A stretch of 64,000 nt of DNA from positions 1 to 64,000 of the forward strand of contig CAVZKY010000084.1 of the NCBI GenBank assembly GCA_963775825.1, written 5' to 3'. The notes below the pieces were generated by a model. The model did not search any database. It was not told the origin of the DNA and was given only the letters and a program-made list of their open reading frames with translations. The DNA is from Bog-532 sp963775825 (GTDB taxonomy: Bacteria > Actinomycetota > Actinomycetes > Streptosporangiales > Streptosporangiaceae). The translations under genes and the position numbers were made by a program. This document shows positions 44,301-53,111 of the stretch, one piece after another (positions within the stretch are counted from its first letter, which is position 1; each line of letters starts with the position of its first letter).

Positions 44301-44394
44301 TCAGCGTGAAGAACCGGATCAGGTCGTCCCGGCCGATGTCAGGAAACGAGCGCAGCTGGTCCAGCTGCTCCTCGGAGAACATCCGCGCCGCCAC
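41358..44394 (-). pseudogene. tnpA: Tn3-family transposase, frameshifted near the N-terminus
   Basis: GTG 44394 gives VAARMFSEEQLDQLRSFPDIG and IRFFTLTRADVAFVDPG, then the frame breaks near 44250. The remainder (GLGLAVQLCTLPWLGFVPDEV to 41358) is continuous for over 950 residues and includes the DUF4158 domain, VTWTSEYYQIAVRDL and the DDE region. Clearly homologous along its length to the transposase of transposon A (same MLPAERRRFLA...VGRR and GYLGWKS-type blocks), but not identical. Terminal repeats were not found. Either degraded or a sequencing error of one or two bases. Confidence 0.85.
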
Positions 44395-44658
44395 CGCGAC
44401 CACCCCACCACGCACGGGCAAAACCGTACGAACCGTAATGGCCGCGATCAGCCCCGTCCGCCGAACGCACATAACCGCTGGTCAGCGATATCCGACCAAA
44501 ATTTCCCGCTCGCTACTCGGACCCCCGTCAGCTGAGCGCGCCGTTGTGGCTCGAAAGGGCGGGACCTATCTCCGGCACCCCCGTTGACCGCGCAACTGCT
44601 GACCGTGCTGGCTGCGCGGGCCGCTCTGCGCCGCGGCGGGCCGGTTCTGGTTCAAGGT

Positions 44659-44676
44659 TGCTTCTTGCTGTTATCG
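44659..44676 (+). repeat. 18-bp dispersed repeat, copy C
   Basis: TGCTTCTTGCTGTTATCG, identical to copy B. It contains the stop codon (TAA on the minus strand) of the epoxide hydrolase. Confidence 0.75.
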
Positions 44677-45878
44677 TTCTTCCCCTAATCCGAGAGCCGG
44701 CCCGGGCTGAACCGGCACCGCTGTCCGGTAGGGGCGGAAGAATGCGCGCAGCTCCGCCGCGTAGAGCTCGGGCTCCTCGAACGGCGCGAAGTGGCCGCCG
44801 CGCGGGGGCTCGGTCACGCGCACGACGTTCGCCGTGCGCTCCAGCCACGCCCGCGGCGGGCGGACGATGTCACCGGGGAAGAGCGAGAAACCGGACGGCA
44901 CCTCGACCCGGCGGGCGTGCTGCGCGGGCGGGATCGCGGCGTTCGCGCGGTACATGCGCATCGACGAGCCGATCGTCTCCGTGAGCCAGTAGAGCGTGAC
45001 GTTCGTGAGGATCTCGTCCTTCGTGAAGCGCCGCTCGATGTCGCCGCCGCAGTCGCTCCACGCCCGGAGCTTCTCGACGATCCACGCGGCGAGCCCGGTC
45101 GGGGAATCGGTGAGCCCAAAGGCGGCGGTCTGGGGCTTCGTGCGGTGCATGGCGGCGTAGGCGCCCTCGGTCGCGCCCCAGGCCCCGGCGCTCTCGAGCC
45201 AGGCGCGCTCCTCGGGCGCGAGGTCCGCCGGGTCACCGGTGAAGACGGGCACGCCCGCGTCCGTCCGGTGCACGGCCACGACCCGGCCGGGATGGTCGAG
45301 CGCGAGGTAGCGGCTCACGTGACTGCCCAGGTCCCCGCCCGCCGCGCCGAACCGCGCATAGCCGAGGACGCCCATGAGCTCGGCCCACAGCCCGGCCACA
45401 GCGATGGAGTCGAGGGGCGGACCGATGGGGCGGCTGGAGTAGCCGTACCCCGGCATGTCAGGCACGACCACGTCGAACGCGTCGGCGGCGTCGGCGCCGT
45501 GCCCGCCGGGGTCGGTGAGGAGCGGGATGACCTTCGCGTACCGCCAGAACGAGTCCGGCCAGCCGTGGCTGAGGACCAGCGGCAGGACGGGCGCGCCGGC
45601 GCGGCAGCCCGGATGTGCACGAAGTGGATCCGCAAGTCCCCGAGCGGGACGCGGAAGCGGGGAAGCCGGGCCAGCGCCGCCTCCTGCGCCGGCCAGTCGA
45701 ACCCGTCTGCCCAGTAGGCGACGAGCTCGCGGAGGTAGCCGAGGTCGGTCCCGAGCGACCACCCGGCGTCCTCGGGCGTGTCCGGCCAGCGCGTCGCGCG
45801 CAGCCGCGCGCGGAGGTCCTCGAGCGCCCCGGGAGCGGCCTGGGGAGTGAACGGCTCGGGGTGCGGAGCGTCCGGCAT
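44671..45878 (-). pseudogene. epoxide hydrolase (EHN/alpha-beta hydrolase), frameshifted
   Basis: ATG 45878 starts MPDAPHPEPFTPQAAPGALED, the N-terminal EHN domain (RLRATRWPDTPEDAGWSLGT), to LGDLRIHFVHIRAA. One base is missing near 45598-45605. The second frame continues VLPLVLSHGWPDSFWRYAKVIPLLTDP, nucleophile region AAGGDLGSHVSRYLAL (Asp), MHRTKPQTAAFGLTDSP, and the catalytic His in PPRGGHFAPFEEPEL. Restored length about 400 residues, as for microsomal-type epoxide hydrolases. Flanked by two direct copies of the 17-bp repeat. It would open epoxides to diols. Confidence 0.82.
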
Positions 45879-45928
45879 GGGACGCATCCTACGGGCCGCG
45901 CCCCCGGTCCCCTGCGGCCGCACCGCCC

Positions 45929-45977
45929 GCGCTCCCCCGCGCCCGCGCTCCCCCGCGCCCGCGCTCCCCGCGCCCGC
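45929..45977. repeat. 16-bp tandem repeat
   Basis: Three copies of CGCTCCCCCGCGCCCG (the last one base short) in the intergenic region before the epoxide hydrolase start. Confidence 0.6.
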
Positions 45978-46090
45978 GCGGCCGGCCGAGCAGGCGCCCG
46001 GGCCAGCCACAGGCGCTGACCCGCGCGGGCTCCCTGCGGCCAGGACGGAACAGATCTCGCCGGAAGCTTCAGCGGGGCAAATCCGCTTTC

Positions 46091-46108
46091 CGCTTCTTGC
46101 TGTTATCG
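46091..46108 (+). repeat. 18-bp dispersed repeat, copy D
   Basis: CGCTTCTTGCTGTTATCG, 17 of 18 identical to copies B and C and in the same orientation as C. It lies about 30 bases beyond the stop of the MarR gene. Confidence 0.75.
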
Positions 46109-46136
46109 CTTCACCGGTCAGCGCTGGTCCACCCGG

Positions 46137-46664
46137 TCAGCGCTGGTCCAGCTGGCCGAGATGGGCCTCCACGCGGTGGAGCAGCCCCAGGAGCTGGGCG
46201 TGCTCTTCCTCCGACAGGCCGCCGCTGGTGGCCGCCTCAATCCGGGCCCACATCTCCTCGACGGCACGGCGTGCACCCAGCCCTCTTCCGTCAGGCGCAC
46301 CAGAACCACCCGGCGGTCGTCCGCCGTTCTGCCGGGCGACCACCCCGGCGCGCTCCAGCCGCTGGAGCATCTTGGTCACGGTGGAATGGTCGATGCCCAG
46401 GGCGTCCACCAGTTCCTGCTGGGAACGGCGCTCACCCTCGGCCAGCTGCAGCAGCAGCAGTTCCTGACCCGGGTAAAGGCCCAGCGGCCGCAGGGACTCC
46501 GCCGCCATCGCCCGGTGCTTCCGCGAGATGCGGAACACGGCGTGCACCAGGGGGCCCTTCCGCTCTGCGATGTCACTCTGCCGGGGCCACCAGCCGGGCC
46601 GGCCGGCCCGCCGTGGCTGCGACCCAGCAGGACCGTGACCCGTGCCTGGCATAAAAGCCATCAT
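46137..46664 (-). CDS. MarR-family regulator with out-of-frame wing
   Basis: About 175 residues from ATG 46664. The winged-helix core is clear: LVHAVFRISRKHRAMAAESLRPLGLYPGQELLLLQLAEGERRSQQELVDALGIDHSTVTKMLQRLERAGVV. The wing reads NGGRPPGGSGAPDGRG, but in the next frame it would be NADDRRVVLVRLTEEG, the expected sequence. The frame returns for AVEEMWARIEAATSGGLSEEEHAQLL. Two compensating indels (near 46325 and 46275) therefore scramble the wing. Directly downstream of the UvrA-like gene, probably its regulator. Confidence 0.75.
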   Translation of the reverse strand: MMAFMPGTGHGPAGSQPRRAGRPGWWPRQSDIAERKGPLVHAVFRISRKHRAMAAESLRPLGLYPGQELLLLQLAEGERRSQQELVDALGIDHSTVTKMLQRLERAGVVARQNGGRPPGGSGAPDGRGLGARRAVEEMWARIEAATSGGLSEEEHAQLLGLLHRVEAHLGQLDQR

Positions 46665-46673
46665 GGCACTCAC

Positions 46674-49406
46674 TCACCGCGGCGCAGGCATGCTGCCCGC
46701 TGCTGGCCGGGCCGCCCCGGCCACCGGTGGGCGGGGCCGCTGTACGTGCGGGCCGTAACGAGCGGGCCGTAACGGGCGGGCTGTGGGCAGGCCGAGGTGT
46801 TCGGCCAGCCAGGGTCCGGTAACGCTGGCCGGATCCCGCGCGACGTCCTGCGGTGCGCCCTGGGCGACGATGCGGCCGCCGTCCGGCCCGCCGCCCGGGC
46901 CCATGTCGATGAGGTAGTCAGCCGTGCCCAGCAGGTCGAGATCGTGGTCGATGACGATGATGGTGGCCCCGGCATCGAGCAGCCGGTCGAAGACACCGAC
47001 GAGCGTGCCGACGTCCAGCGGATGCAGCCCGGTTGACGGCTCGTCGAAGACGTACAGCGCGCCGCGCTGGCTGCTGCGCAGGCGGGAGGCGATACGCAAC
47101 CGCTGGGCTTCGCCGCCGGACAGGGACGGCGTCGGCTCGCCCAGACAGAGGTAGCCCAGCCCGACCTCATCGACGGGCCGCAGGGCCGCGGCGATCGGGC
47201 CTTGCGCACCGAACCGGGCGAGCGCTTCGTGCACGGTAAGGCCGAGAACGTCCGAGATCGTGAGGCCGTCGACGCGGACGGCCAGGGTCGCTTCGTTGAA
47301 GCGGGCGCCGTGGCAGGTCGGGCACTGAACCGTGATGTCGGGCAGGTACTGCACGTCGAGATCGATATCACCAAGGCCGCGGCAGGTCGGACACTGGCCC
47401 TCGCGGATGTTGAAGGAAAAGTGCCCGGGCTTCCACTTCTGGCGCCGCGCGGCGGGCGAATCGGCGAACAGGCGGCGTATCGGGTCGAAGGCACCGGAGT
47501 AGGTCGCCGGCGTCGACCGGGCGTTCTGGCCGATAGGTGAGGCGTCGATCTGGACGACCTGGCCGATGCCGCCGAGGTCGAGGCCACGGACGTAGCTGGG
47601 CAGCGCCGATCCGTTGAGCAGCGCGCGGGCGGCAGGGACCAGGCTGTCCAGGACGAGGGCGGTCTTCCCGGCCCCGGACGGGCCCGCCACCGCGGTGAGG
47701 CGGTGCAGCGGAAAGGCGCCCGTGACGCCCTGCAGGTTGTAGAGGTCGCCGACCTCCAGGGTGATCTGGCCGCCGGCCTCAGCCGCCCCGGGATCAGCCG
47801 CCCCGGGGCCGAACGGCACGGCCCGGTCCCGCCGGACGGTGGCCGTCCCGGCGAGAAAGGGGCCCATGATCGAGTGCGGATCGGCCGCGATCTGGTCCGG
47901 GGTGCCCTCGGCGATGATGGTGCCGCCATGAGCCCCGGCAGCGGGGCCGAGCTCGATGATCCAGTCCGCGGTGCGCATGATTTCCCGTTCGTGCTCCACG
48001 ATGACGACGGAATTGCCGTTCCGGGCGAGAGCGGCGATCGTGGCGTGCAGGCCCTCGATGTTGCTGGAGTGCAGCCCAACGGACGGCTCGTCGAGTACGT
48101 AGAGCATGCCGGTGGTATTTTCGCGCACCGTCGAGGTGAGCTCGATCCGCTGCCGCTCTCCGGCCGACAATGACGCGCCGGAGCGGTCCAGCTGGAGATA
48201 GCCGAGCCCGACGTCGAGCAGCGGCGTGAGTGTGCCGTTCAGCTCGCCGACCAGGCCTGCGGTAAGGCGGCCCAGCTCCGCGGGCAGCCCGCCAGGCAGG
48301 CCAGCCACGAACGAGTGCAGCTCGTCCAGGCGAAGCGCGCTGATCTGGGCGATGTTCCGGCCGCCTAGCAGCGAGGTCAGCGCCTCGGGGCGCAGCCGGG
48401 TGCCGTGGCAGACCGAGCAGGTCCGGATGACCAGAAAGCGGCGTACCCGGCCGCGGCTGACTTCGGTGTCGCTGCGCAGCGCCCGCTCGACGGTGGCGAT
48501 GGCGTTCTCGTAGGTCACGTTGAGCTGCACGGGCCGTCCCGACCGGCCCGAACTGAACGTGACCCGCCGCTGGACCGGCTCGCCGTGCAGCACGATCTCC
48601 CTTTCGCGCCGGGTCAGCTCCCGGAACGGGACGTCGAGCCGGACCCCGAGCTCGCGGGCCGCGTACTGGTAAAGCCGGCGCGAGCCCGCGTTCCACGGCA
48701 GGACGGCGCCTTGCTCGATGGTCTTGCCCTGGTCGGGGACGAGGGTGTCCACGTCGACCTCGGACCGCACGCCCAGGCCGTTGCAGGCCGGGCAGGCGCC
48801 GTAGGAGTTGAACGCGAAGGACTCAGCGCTGGGCGCCTCGAAGTGCACGCCGCACACCGGGCACACGATCTCCATGTCCTGGGTCGCGACCGACGGCCCG
48901 ACGCGGTGCCCGTTCGGGCACAGGTGGGAGCCCAGCCGGGACATCATGAGGCGCAGGACGTTCAGGACCTCCGTCATGGTCCCGACCGTGCTGCGCGGGC
49001 CGGGCACCGGCGGACGCTGGCGCAGCGCCAGCGCGGGGGGCAGGTGGCCGATCCGGTCGACGTCCGGCCGCTGGGCCTGGGTCAGCCGCCGGCGGCTGTA
49101 GGTGCTCAGGGCCTCCAGGAAACGGTGCATGCCCTCGGCGTAGAGGGTGCCGATGGCCAGGGAGGTCTTGCCGGAGCCGGAGACGCCGACGATGGCCACG
49201 GTCCGCCACAGCGGGACGTCGACGTCGAGATCGCGCAGGTTGTTGTGCCGGGCGCCGCGCACTTCGATGGCGGCCGCAGCGTGCCGGGCACGGGCAGCCG
49301 CGGGCCGGGGCCCGCGGCTGGGACTGGGGTGCGCCGGTGCCGTCCGTCGAGTGCGCTCCGCGGAGGGCTCATCTCCCCATAGTGACGGATACGGGTTAAC
49401 CGGCAC
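46674..49406 (-). CDS. UvrA-like ABC ATPase (excinuclease A paralogue, possible drug-resistance type)
   Basis: About 910 residues (start uncertain; the frame is open upstream, and IEVRGARHNNLRDLDVDVP is the first family motif). Two ATPase modules: Walker A GVSGSGKTSLA and GPSGAGKTALV, signatures LSAGERQRIEL and LSGGEAQRLRI, Walker B VLDEPSVGLH and VFDEPSTGLH. Zinc modules CPVC...CPAC and CPTC...CPTC are present. This is UvrA architecture, slightly short, with no uvrB or uvrC nearby. It is followed at once by a MarR gene. Stand-alone UvrA paralogues in actinomycetes often protect against DNA-binding drugs (DrrC/UvrA2 type). Role inferred. Confidence 0.85.
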   Translation of the reverse strand: MPVNPYPSLWGDEPSAERTRRTAPAHPSPSRGPRPAAARARHAAAAIEVRGARHNNLRDLDVDVPLWRTVAIVGVSGSGKTSLAIGTLYAEGMHRFLEALSTYSRRRLTQAQRPDVDRIGHLPPALALRQRPPVPGPRSTVGTMTEVLNVLRLMMSRLGSHLCPNGHRVGPSVATQDMEIVCPVCGVHFEAPSAESFAFNSYGACPACNGLGVRSEVDVDTLVPDQGKTIEQGAVLPWNAGSRRLYQYAARELGVRLDVPFRELTRREREIVLHGEPVQRRVTFSSGRSGRPVQLNVTYENAIATVERALRSDTEVSRGRVRRFLVIRTCSVCHGTRLRPEALTSLLGGRNIAQISALRLDELHSFVAGLPGGLPAELGRLTAGLVGELNGTLTPLLDVGLGYLQLDRSGASLSAGERQRIELTSTVRENTTGMLYVLDEPSVGLHSSNIEGLHATIAALARNGNSVVIVEHEREIMRTADWIIELGPAAGAHGGTIIAEGTPDQIAADPHSIMGPFLAGTATVRRDRAVPFGPGAADPGAAEAGGQITLEVGDLYNLQGVTGAFPLHRLTAVAGPSGAGKTALVLDSLVPAARALLNGSALPSYVRGLDLGGIGQVVQIDASPIGQNARSTPATYSGAFDPIRRLFADSPAARRQKWKPGHFSFNIREGQCPTCRGLGDIDLDVQYLPDITVQCPTCHGARFNEATLAVRVDGLTISDVLGLTVHEALARFGAQGPIAAALRPVDEVGLGYLCLGEPTPSLSGGEAQRLRIASRLRSSQRGALYVFDEPSTGLHPLDVGTLVGVFDRLLDAGATIIVIDHDLDLLGTADYLIDMGPGGGPDGGRIVAQGAPQDVARDPASVTGPWLAEHLGLPTARPLRPARYGPHVQRPRPPVAGAARPAAGSMPAPR

Positions 49407-49581
49407 CAATGGCCCGGGCAAGATGGGATCATGCCCGATCTTGTGCCGGCGGCCATCCCGGCCTGGCTGTGCAGCCTGCCGCAGCCCACGCTGCAGGCCC
49501 CAGCTCACCCTGGTGTGGCTGCCGCCGAAGGCGCGCGCCGACGGGCCCGGCCCAGCGTAGACCGGCCGTGGCCGTCCGTCA

Positions 49582-50649
49582 TCAGCTGCCGCGGCGGTCG
49601 GCGTCGGCCCGGCTGCGCAGTGGCTGCTCGGCGGGCCGGGGCTGCTCGGCGGGCCGGGGCCGGTGCTTCCCGGCGGGCAGCTCACGGTGCTGAGCAGCCG
49701 AATCCGGGGCAGCCTGGGCAGCCGCGTCCACGGTGACTGCCGGCGACTCCGCCACTGCTTCCTCATCGTGGGCCATCGCGACCGGCGACTTGGCGATCTC
49801 GATGTAACCAACCACGATCAGCAGCAGGCACACGATCTCCGGGATGAGGAACCAGCCGAGCCGCAGTTGCTCGTGGAACAGCATGACCCCGTAGGTGATG
49901 CTGATCAGCGCGTCACCGACGGTGAGCATCGGCTGGGAGGCGGCCAGCGTGCCGGCCTGGAGCGCGTTCTGCAGCAGGAACAGCGAACCGACCCCGGCGA
50001 CAGCGACCCCGTACAGCTGCCAGGTGGAGAAGAACGCCGCCGGGCCCTGGTCGAGCGCCGCCACGGCCTCTTTCAGCAGCGCCGCGGTCAGCGCGTACCC
50101 GCACGCGGCGGCCAGGCCGAGCAGCGCGGCGCGCGGCTCGCCGCTGACCCGCAGCGCGGCCATGATGAGCACGGCCTCGAAGGCGCCGGTCGCGATCAGG
50201 GCCAAGATCCAGGTACCGGTGGCCGCGTGGTCTTTGCCACCGCTCGGCTGGGCCGCGGCCAGCCCGGTGCCCAGGCTGACCGTGACCAGCGCGACGGCCC
50301 CCCAGGTGCGCGGGGCCAGCCGGCGGTGCCACACCCAGCTGCTGAGCAGCAGGGTCAGCGGCAGCTCGACGATGAAGATGGGCTGGACCAGCGCGATGGG
50401 GCCGGTGGCCAGGGCCCCGGCCTGCAGCAGGGAGGCCACGATGACCATGCCGATCCCGGCCAGCCAGACCTTGCGGTGCAGCAGGTCGGCGATCAGCCCC
50501 AGCCCGAGCGGGCGCGACGTCTTGGCCTGCGACGCGGCACGACGCTGCAGCACGGCTGCGGTGGCATTGCTGGCCGACGTCAGCAGGGCAAGCACGATTG
50601 AAATCACAGCACTGTTCCTACCCCCGGGGGTTAACACGCTATCAGCCAT
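49582..50649 (-). CDS. DMT-superfamily (EamA-like) transporter
   Basis: 355 residues from ATG 50649, with about nine to ten membrane segments, starting VISIVLALLTSASNATAAVLQRRAA and ending LGWFLIPEIVCLLLIVVGYIEIA. Two similar halves, as in drug/metabolite transporters. PIALVQPIFIVELPLTLLLSSW and ASQPMLTVGDALISITYGVMLFHEQL are the family's paired motifs. The C-terminal 60 residues are hydrophilic with a short repeat (RPAEQPRPAEQP). It probably moves small organic solutes or drugs. Monocistronic. Confidence 0.8.
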   Translation of the reverse strand: MADSVLTPGGRNSAVISIVLALLTSASNATAAVLQRRAASQAKTSRPLGLGLIADLLHRKVWLAGIGMVIVASLLQAGALATGPIALVQPIFIVELPLTLLLSSWVWHRRLAPRTWGAVALVTVSLGTGLAAAQPSGGKDHAATGTWILALIATGAFEAVLIMAALRVSGEPRAALLGLAAACGYALTAALLKEAVAALDQGPAAFFSTWQLYGVAVAGVGSLFLLQNALQAGTLAASQPMLTVGDALISITYGVMLFHEQLRLGWFLIPEIVCLLLIVVGYIEIAKSPVAMAHDEEAVAESPAVTVDAAAQAAPDSAAQHRELPAGKHRPRPAEQPRPAEQPLRSRADADRRGS

Positions 50650-51034
50650 TTTTTCGCCCGCTGCGAGACAGGTACCCGCTGGCCGGAGACGCGCTCGCCG
50701 GACGCGCAGCTGGCGATCGTCGAGGGGGCCGGGCACGGCGGCGGGCCGGGCAGACAGGAACCGCTGATCGCCGCCACCGACCGCTTCGCGCGCCGCTAGG
50801 CGGTGTCACGAGCGCAGCCACGATCGGGAACAATGTCCTGGTACAGGACACCTCCCCGCCCCCCGCCGGGAACGCCCGGTGGCCGAGGCCGGCCCGGCGC
50901 CGTTCGCGGCTGACCCGCCGTGATCCAGACGGTGGCCATCTGGGCGGCCGTCGACCTGGCCAGCGGACTGCCCCGGCCGCTGGGGCCCGGTGACGGGCTG
51001 GGCCCGGTGACGGGCGGGGCCCGCTGGCAGCGGC

Positions 51035-51688
51035 TCAGCCGCCCAGGTAGCGCAGCACGGCGAGCACCCGGCGGTTGTCGCCCTCGGACGGCGGCAGGCC
51101 AAGCTTGCCGAAGATGCTGGCCACGTGCTTTTCCACCGCCCCGCCCGAGATGACCAGCGCCGCGGCGATGCCGGCGTTCGAGCGGCCTTCGGCCATCAGT
51201 ACCAGCACGTCCCGTTCCCGCCGGGTCAGCGTGGCCAGCCCGTCGGCGTGCCGGCTGGCGCGGAACAGCTGGCTGACGACCTCCGGGTCCAGCGCGGTGC
51301 CGCCGTCGGCCACCCGGGTCAGCGCGCCCACGAAGTCGGCCACATCGGCCACCCGGTCCTTGAGCAGGTAGCCGACGCCGGCCGCGTTGCCTTCCAGCAG
51401 CTGGGCCGCGTACCGCGTCTCGATGTACTGAGACAGCACCAGCACCCCGGTGCCGGCGTGGTCCTGGCGCAGCCGCAGCGCCGCCCGCAGGCCCTCGTCG
51501 GTGTGCGTCGGCGGCATCCGGATATCGACCACGGCGACGTCCGGCTCGTGCTCGGCCACGGCGGCCAGCAGCGCGTCCCCGTCGGCAACGGCCGCGCACA
51601 CGGCGTGGCCGCGGTCCTCCAGCAGCCGGGTGAGCCCTTCCCGGAGCAGCGCCGCGTCCTCGGCGATGACGACCCGCATCGTGTCCAC
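51035..51688 (-). CDS. LuxR/NarL-family response regulator
   Basis: 217 residues. Receiver domain with phosphoacceptor Asp55 in VAVVDIRMPP, GYLLKDRVADVADFV, and a C-terminal LuxR helix-turn-helix (LTRRERDVLVLMAEGRSNAGIAAALVISGGAVEKHVASIFGKLGL). It follows the histidine kinase by 4 bases in the ABC transporter operon. It would regulate that transporter or membrane-stress genes. Confidence 0.92.
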   Translation of the reverse strand: MDTMRVVIAEDAALLREGLTRLLEDRGHAVCAAVADGDALLAAVAEHEPDVAVVDIRMPPTHTDEGLRAALRLRQDHAGTGVLVLSQYIETRYAAQLLEGNAAGVGYLLKDRVADVADFVGALTRVADGGTALDPEVVSQLFRASRHADGLATLTRRERDVLVLMAEGRSNAGIAAALVISGGAVEKHVASIFGKLGLPPSEGDNRRVLAVLRYLGG

Positions 51689-51692
51689 GTCC

Positions 51693-53111
51693 TCAGGCCT
51701 TCATAGGGAGCTCGACCGAGATCCGGGTGGGCCCGCCCGGCGGGCTGTCGACGACCAGGCGCCCGTCCACGGTTCCGACGCGGCGTTCGAGCCCGGCCAG
51801 CCCGCTGCCCCGGGCCGCATCCGCCCCGCCGAGGCCGTCGTCGCACACCTGGAGCCGTAGCACCCGGTCATGTTCAGAATCAGCAATCCCGACGCGGACG
51901 TCCACCTTGTTCGCGGCGCTGTGCTTGGTCGCGTTGGCCAGCAGCTCCGCCAGGCAGAAGTAGGCGATCGTCTCGATCGCCGGCGTTGGCCGGGCCGGGA
52001 GGTCCGCGGTGATCTGCACCGGGATCGCACTGCCCGCCGCAAGCGTGGCCAGCGCCTCACCGAGCCCGACCTCCAGCACCGGCGGATGGATGCCGCGGAC
52101 GAGCTCACGCAGCTCGACCAGGGCCTCCTTGGCGCCCAGGTGCGCCGCGTCGACGAGCTCGCGGACCCGGTCCACGTCCGGCGGCTGGCCGTCGGCGCCG
52201 AGCTTCTCCTTGGCCATGCCCAGGTTCATCGCCATCGCGGCCAGCCGTACCTGCGCGCCGTCGTGCAGGTCGCGTTCCACCTGGCGCAACAGCGCCACCG
52301 AATCGTCGACCACCCGGGCCCGGGCCTGCTCCAGGTCCCGGACCCGCTGGGTGAGGGTGCCGGGCCCGAGCAGCGAGCGGATCAGCCAGCGGTCCACGGC
52401 TACCGCTCCGCTGGTCAGCCACGGCGCGCTGAGCAGCAGGAACGCACCGAAGATCGCCACCAGGAGGCTGCCGCCCCAGTCGCTGGCGTGCACGAAGCTG
52501 CTGAACGGCGGCGGGGTGATGGCCGCGACCGGCTTCAGGGTGGCTCCTCGCGGCGCGTTGCGGAACAGCGGCCACCACAGCGGGTAACTCAGGTCGACGA
52601 CGCCGCACACCCAGAACGACAGCGCGAGATACTGGGCAAACCCGAGCGGGGCCCGCAGCAGGACGTAACCGACCGCGCGCCAGGCGGGGCCGTCCCGCAG
52701 CCGCGCGTCGAGCCGGACGATGACGCTCCCGCTGGGCCGGCGGAACGGCGGCGGGTCAGCGACCCGCTCCCCCAGCAGCCGGGCCGCGACCCTCCGGTAC
52801 AGGCTGCCGGACCGGCGGGCGAGCCGGAGGGCCAGCACGACTCCGACCAGCCCGACGACCGTGCCGAGCACCGAGGCCGACACTAGGAGGCTCGGCGCCA
52901 GCACCCACGCGACGACCAGGAAGCCGGCCAGCCCGACCGGCACCGCTACCAGGCAGTATTCGATCTCGCGGCGGGCTCGCGCGGAGAACGGGGCCCGCAG
53001 GATCTGCCGGGCGAGCGCCGCCGGGGCGCCGCCGCGCAGCACCGCGCTGCGCGGCGACGTCACATCCCCCGAAGCGGTGCCGCCCATGTACCCATTGTCC
53101 CGTTCAGGCAT
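51693..53111 (-). CDS. sensor histidine kinase (HisKA_3 type)
   Basis: 472 residues. Two N-terminal hydrophobic hairpins (residues 50-95 and about 150-245, including a DUF-type sensor region), then the dimerisation/phosphorylation helix with ERDLHDGAQVRLAAMAMNLGMA (His283). The ATPase part has LAELLANATKHS (N box) and LQVCDDGLGGADAARGSGLAGLERR (G boxes). Pairs with the adjacent NarL-type regulator. Start overlaps the permease stop by 8 bases, so both are translated from one message. Signal unknown, probably envelope-related given the ABC partner. Confidence 0.9.
   Translation of the reverse strand: MPERDNGYMGGTASGDVTSPRSAVLRGGAPAALARQILRAPFSARARREIEYCLVAVPVGLAGFLVVAWVLAPSLLVSASVLGTVVGLVGVVLALRLARRSGSLYRRVAARLLGERVADPPPFRRPSGSVIVRLDARLRDGPAWRAVGYVLLRAPLGFAQYLALSFWVCGVVDLSYPLWWPLFRNAPRGATLKPVAAITPPPFSSFVHASDWGGSLLVAIFGAFLLLSAPWLTSGAVAVDRWLIRSLLGPGTLTQRVRDLEQARARVVDDSVALLRQVERDLHDGAQVRLAAMAMNLGMAKEKLGADGQPPDVDRVRELVDAAHLGAKEALVELRELVRGIHPPVLEVGLGEALATLAAGSAIPVQITADLPARPTPAIETIAYFCLAELLANATKHSAANKVDVRVGIADSEHDRVLRLQVCDDGLGGADAARGSGLAGLERRVGTVDGRLVVDSPPGGPTRISVELPMKA

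Noticed and set aside
46670..48079. 469-codon minus-strand frame within the UvrA-like gene
   Set aside because: Different frame of the same strand, Ser/Arg/Pro-rich, no motif. The overlapping frame has all ABC motifs.
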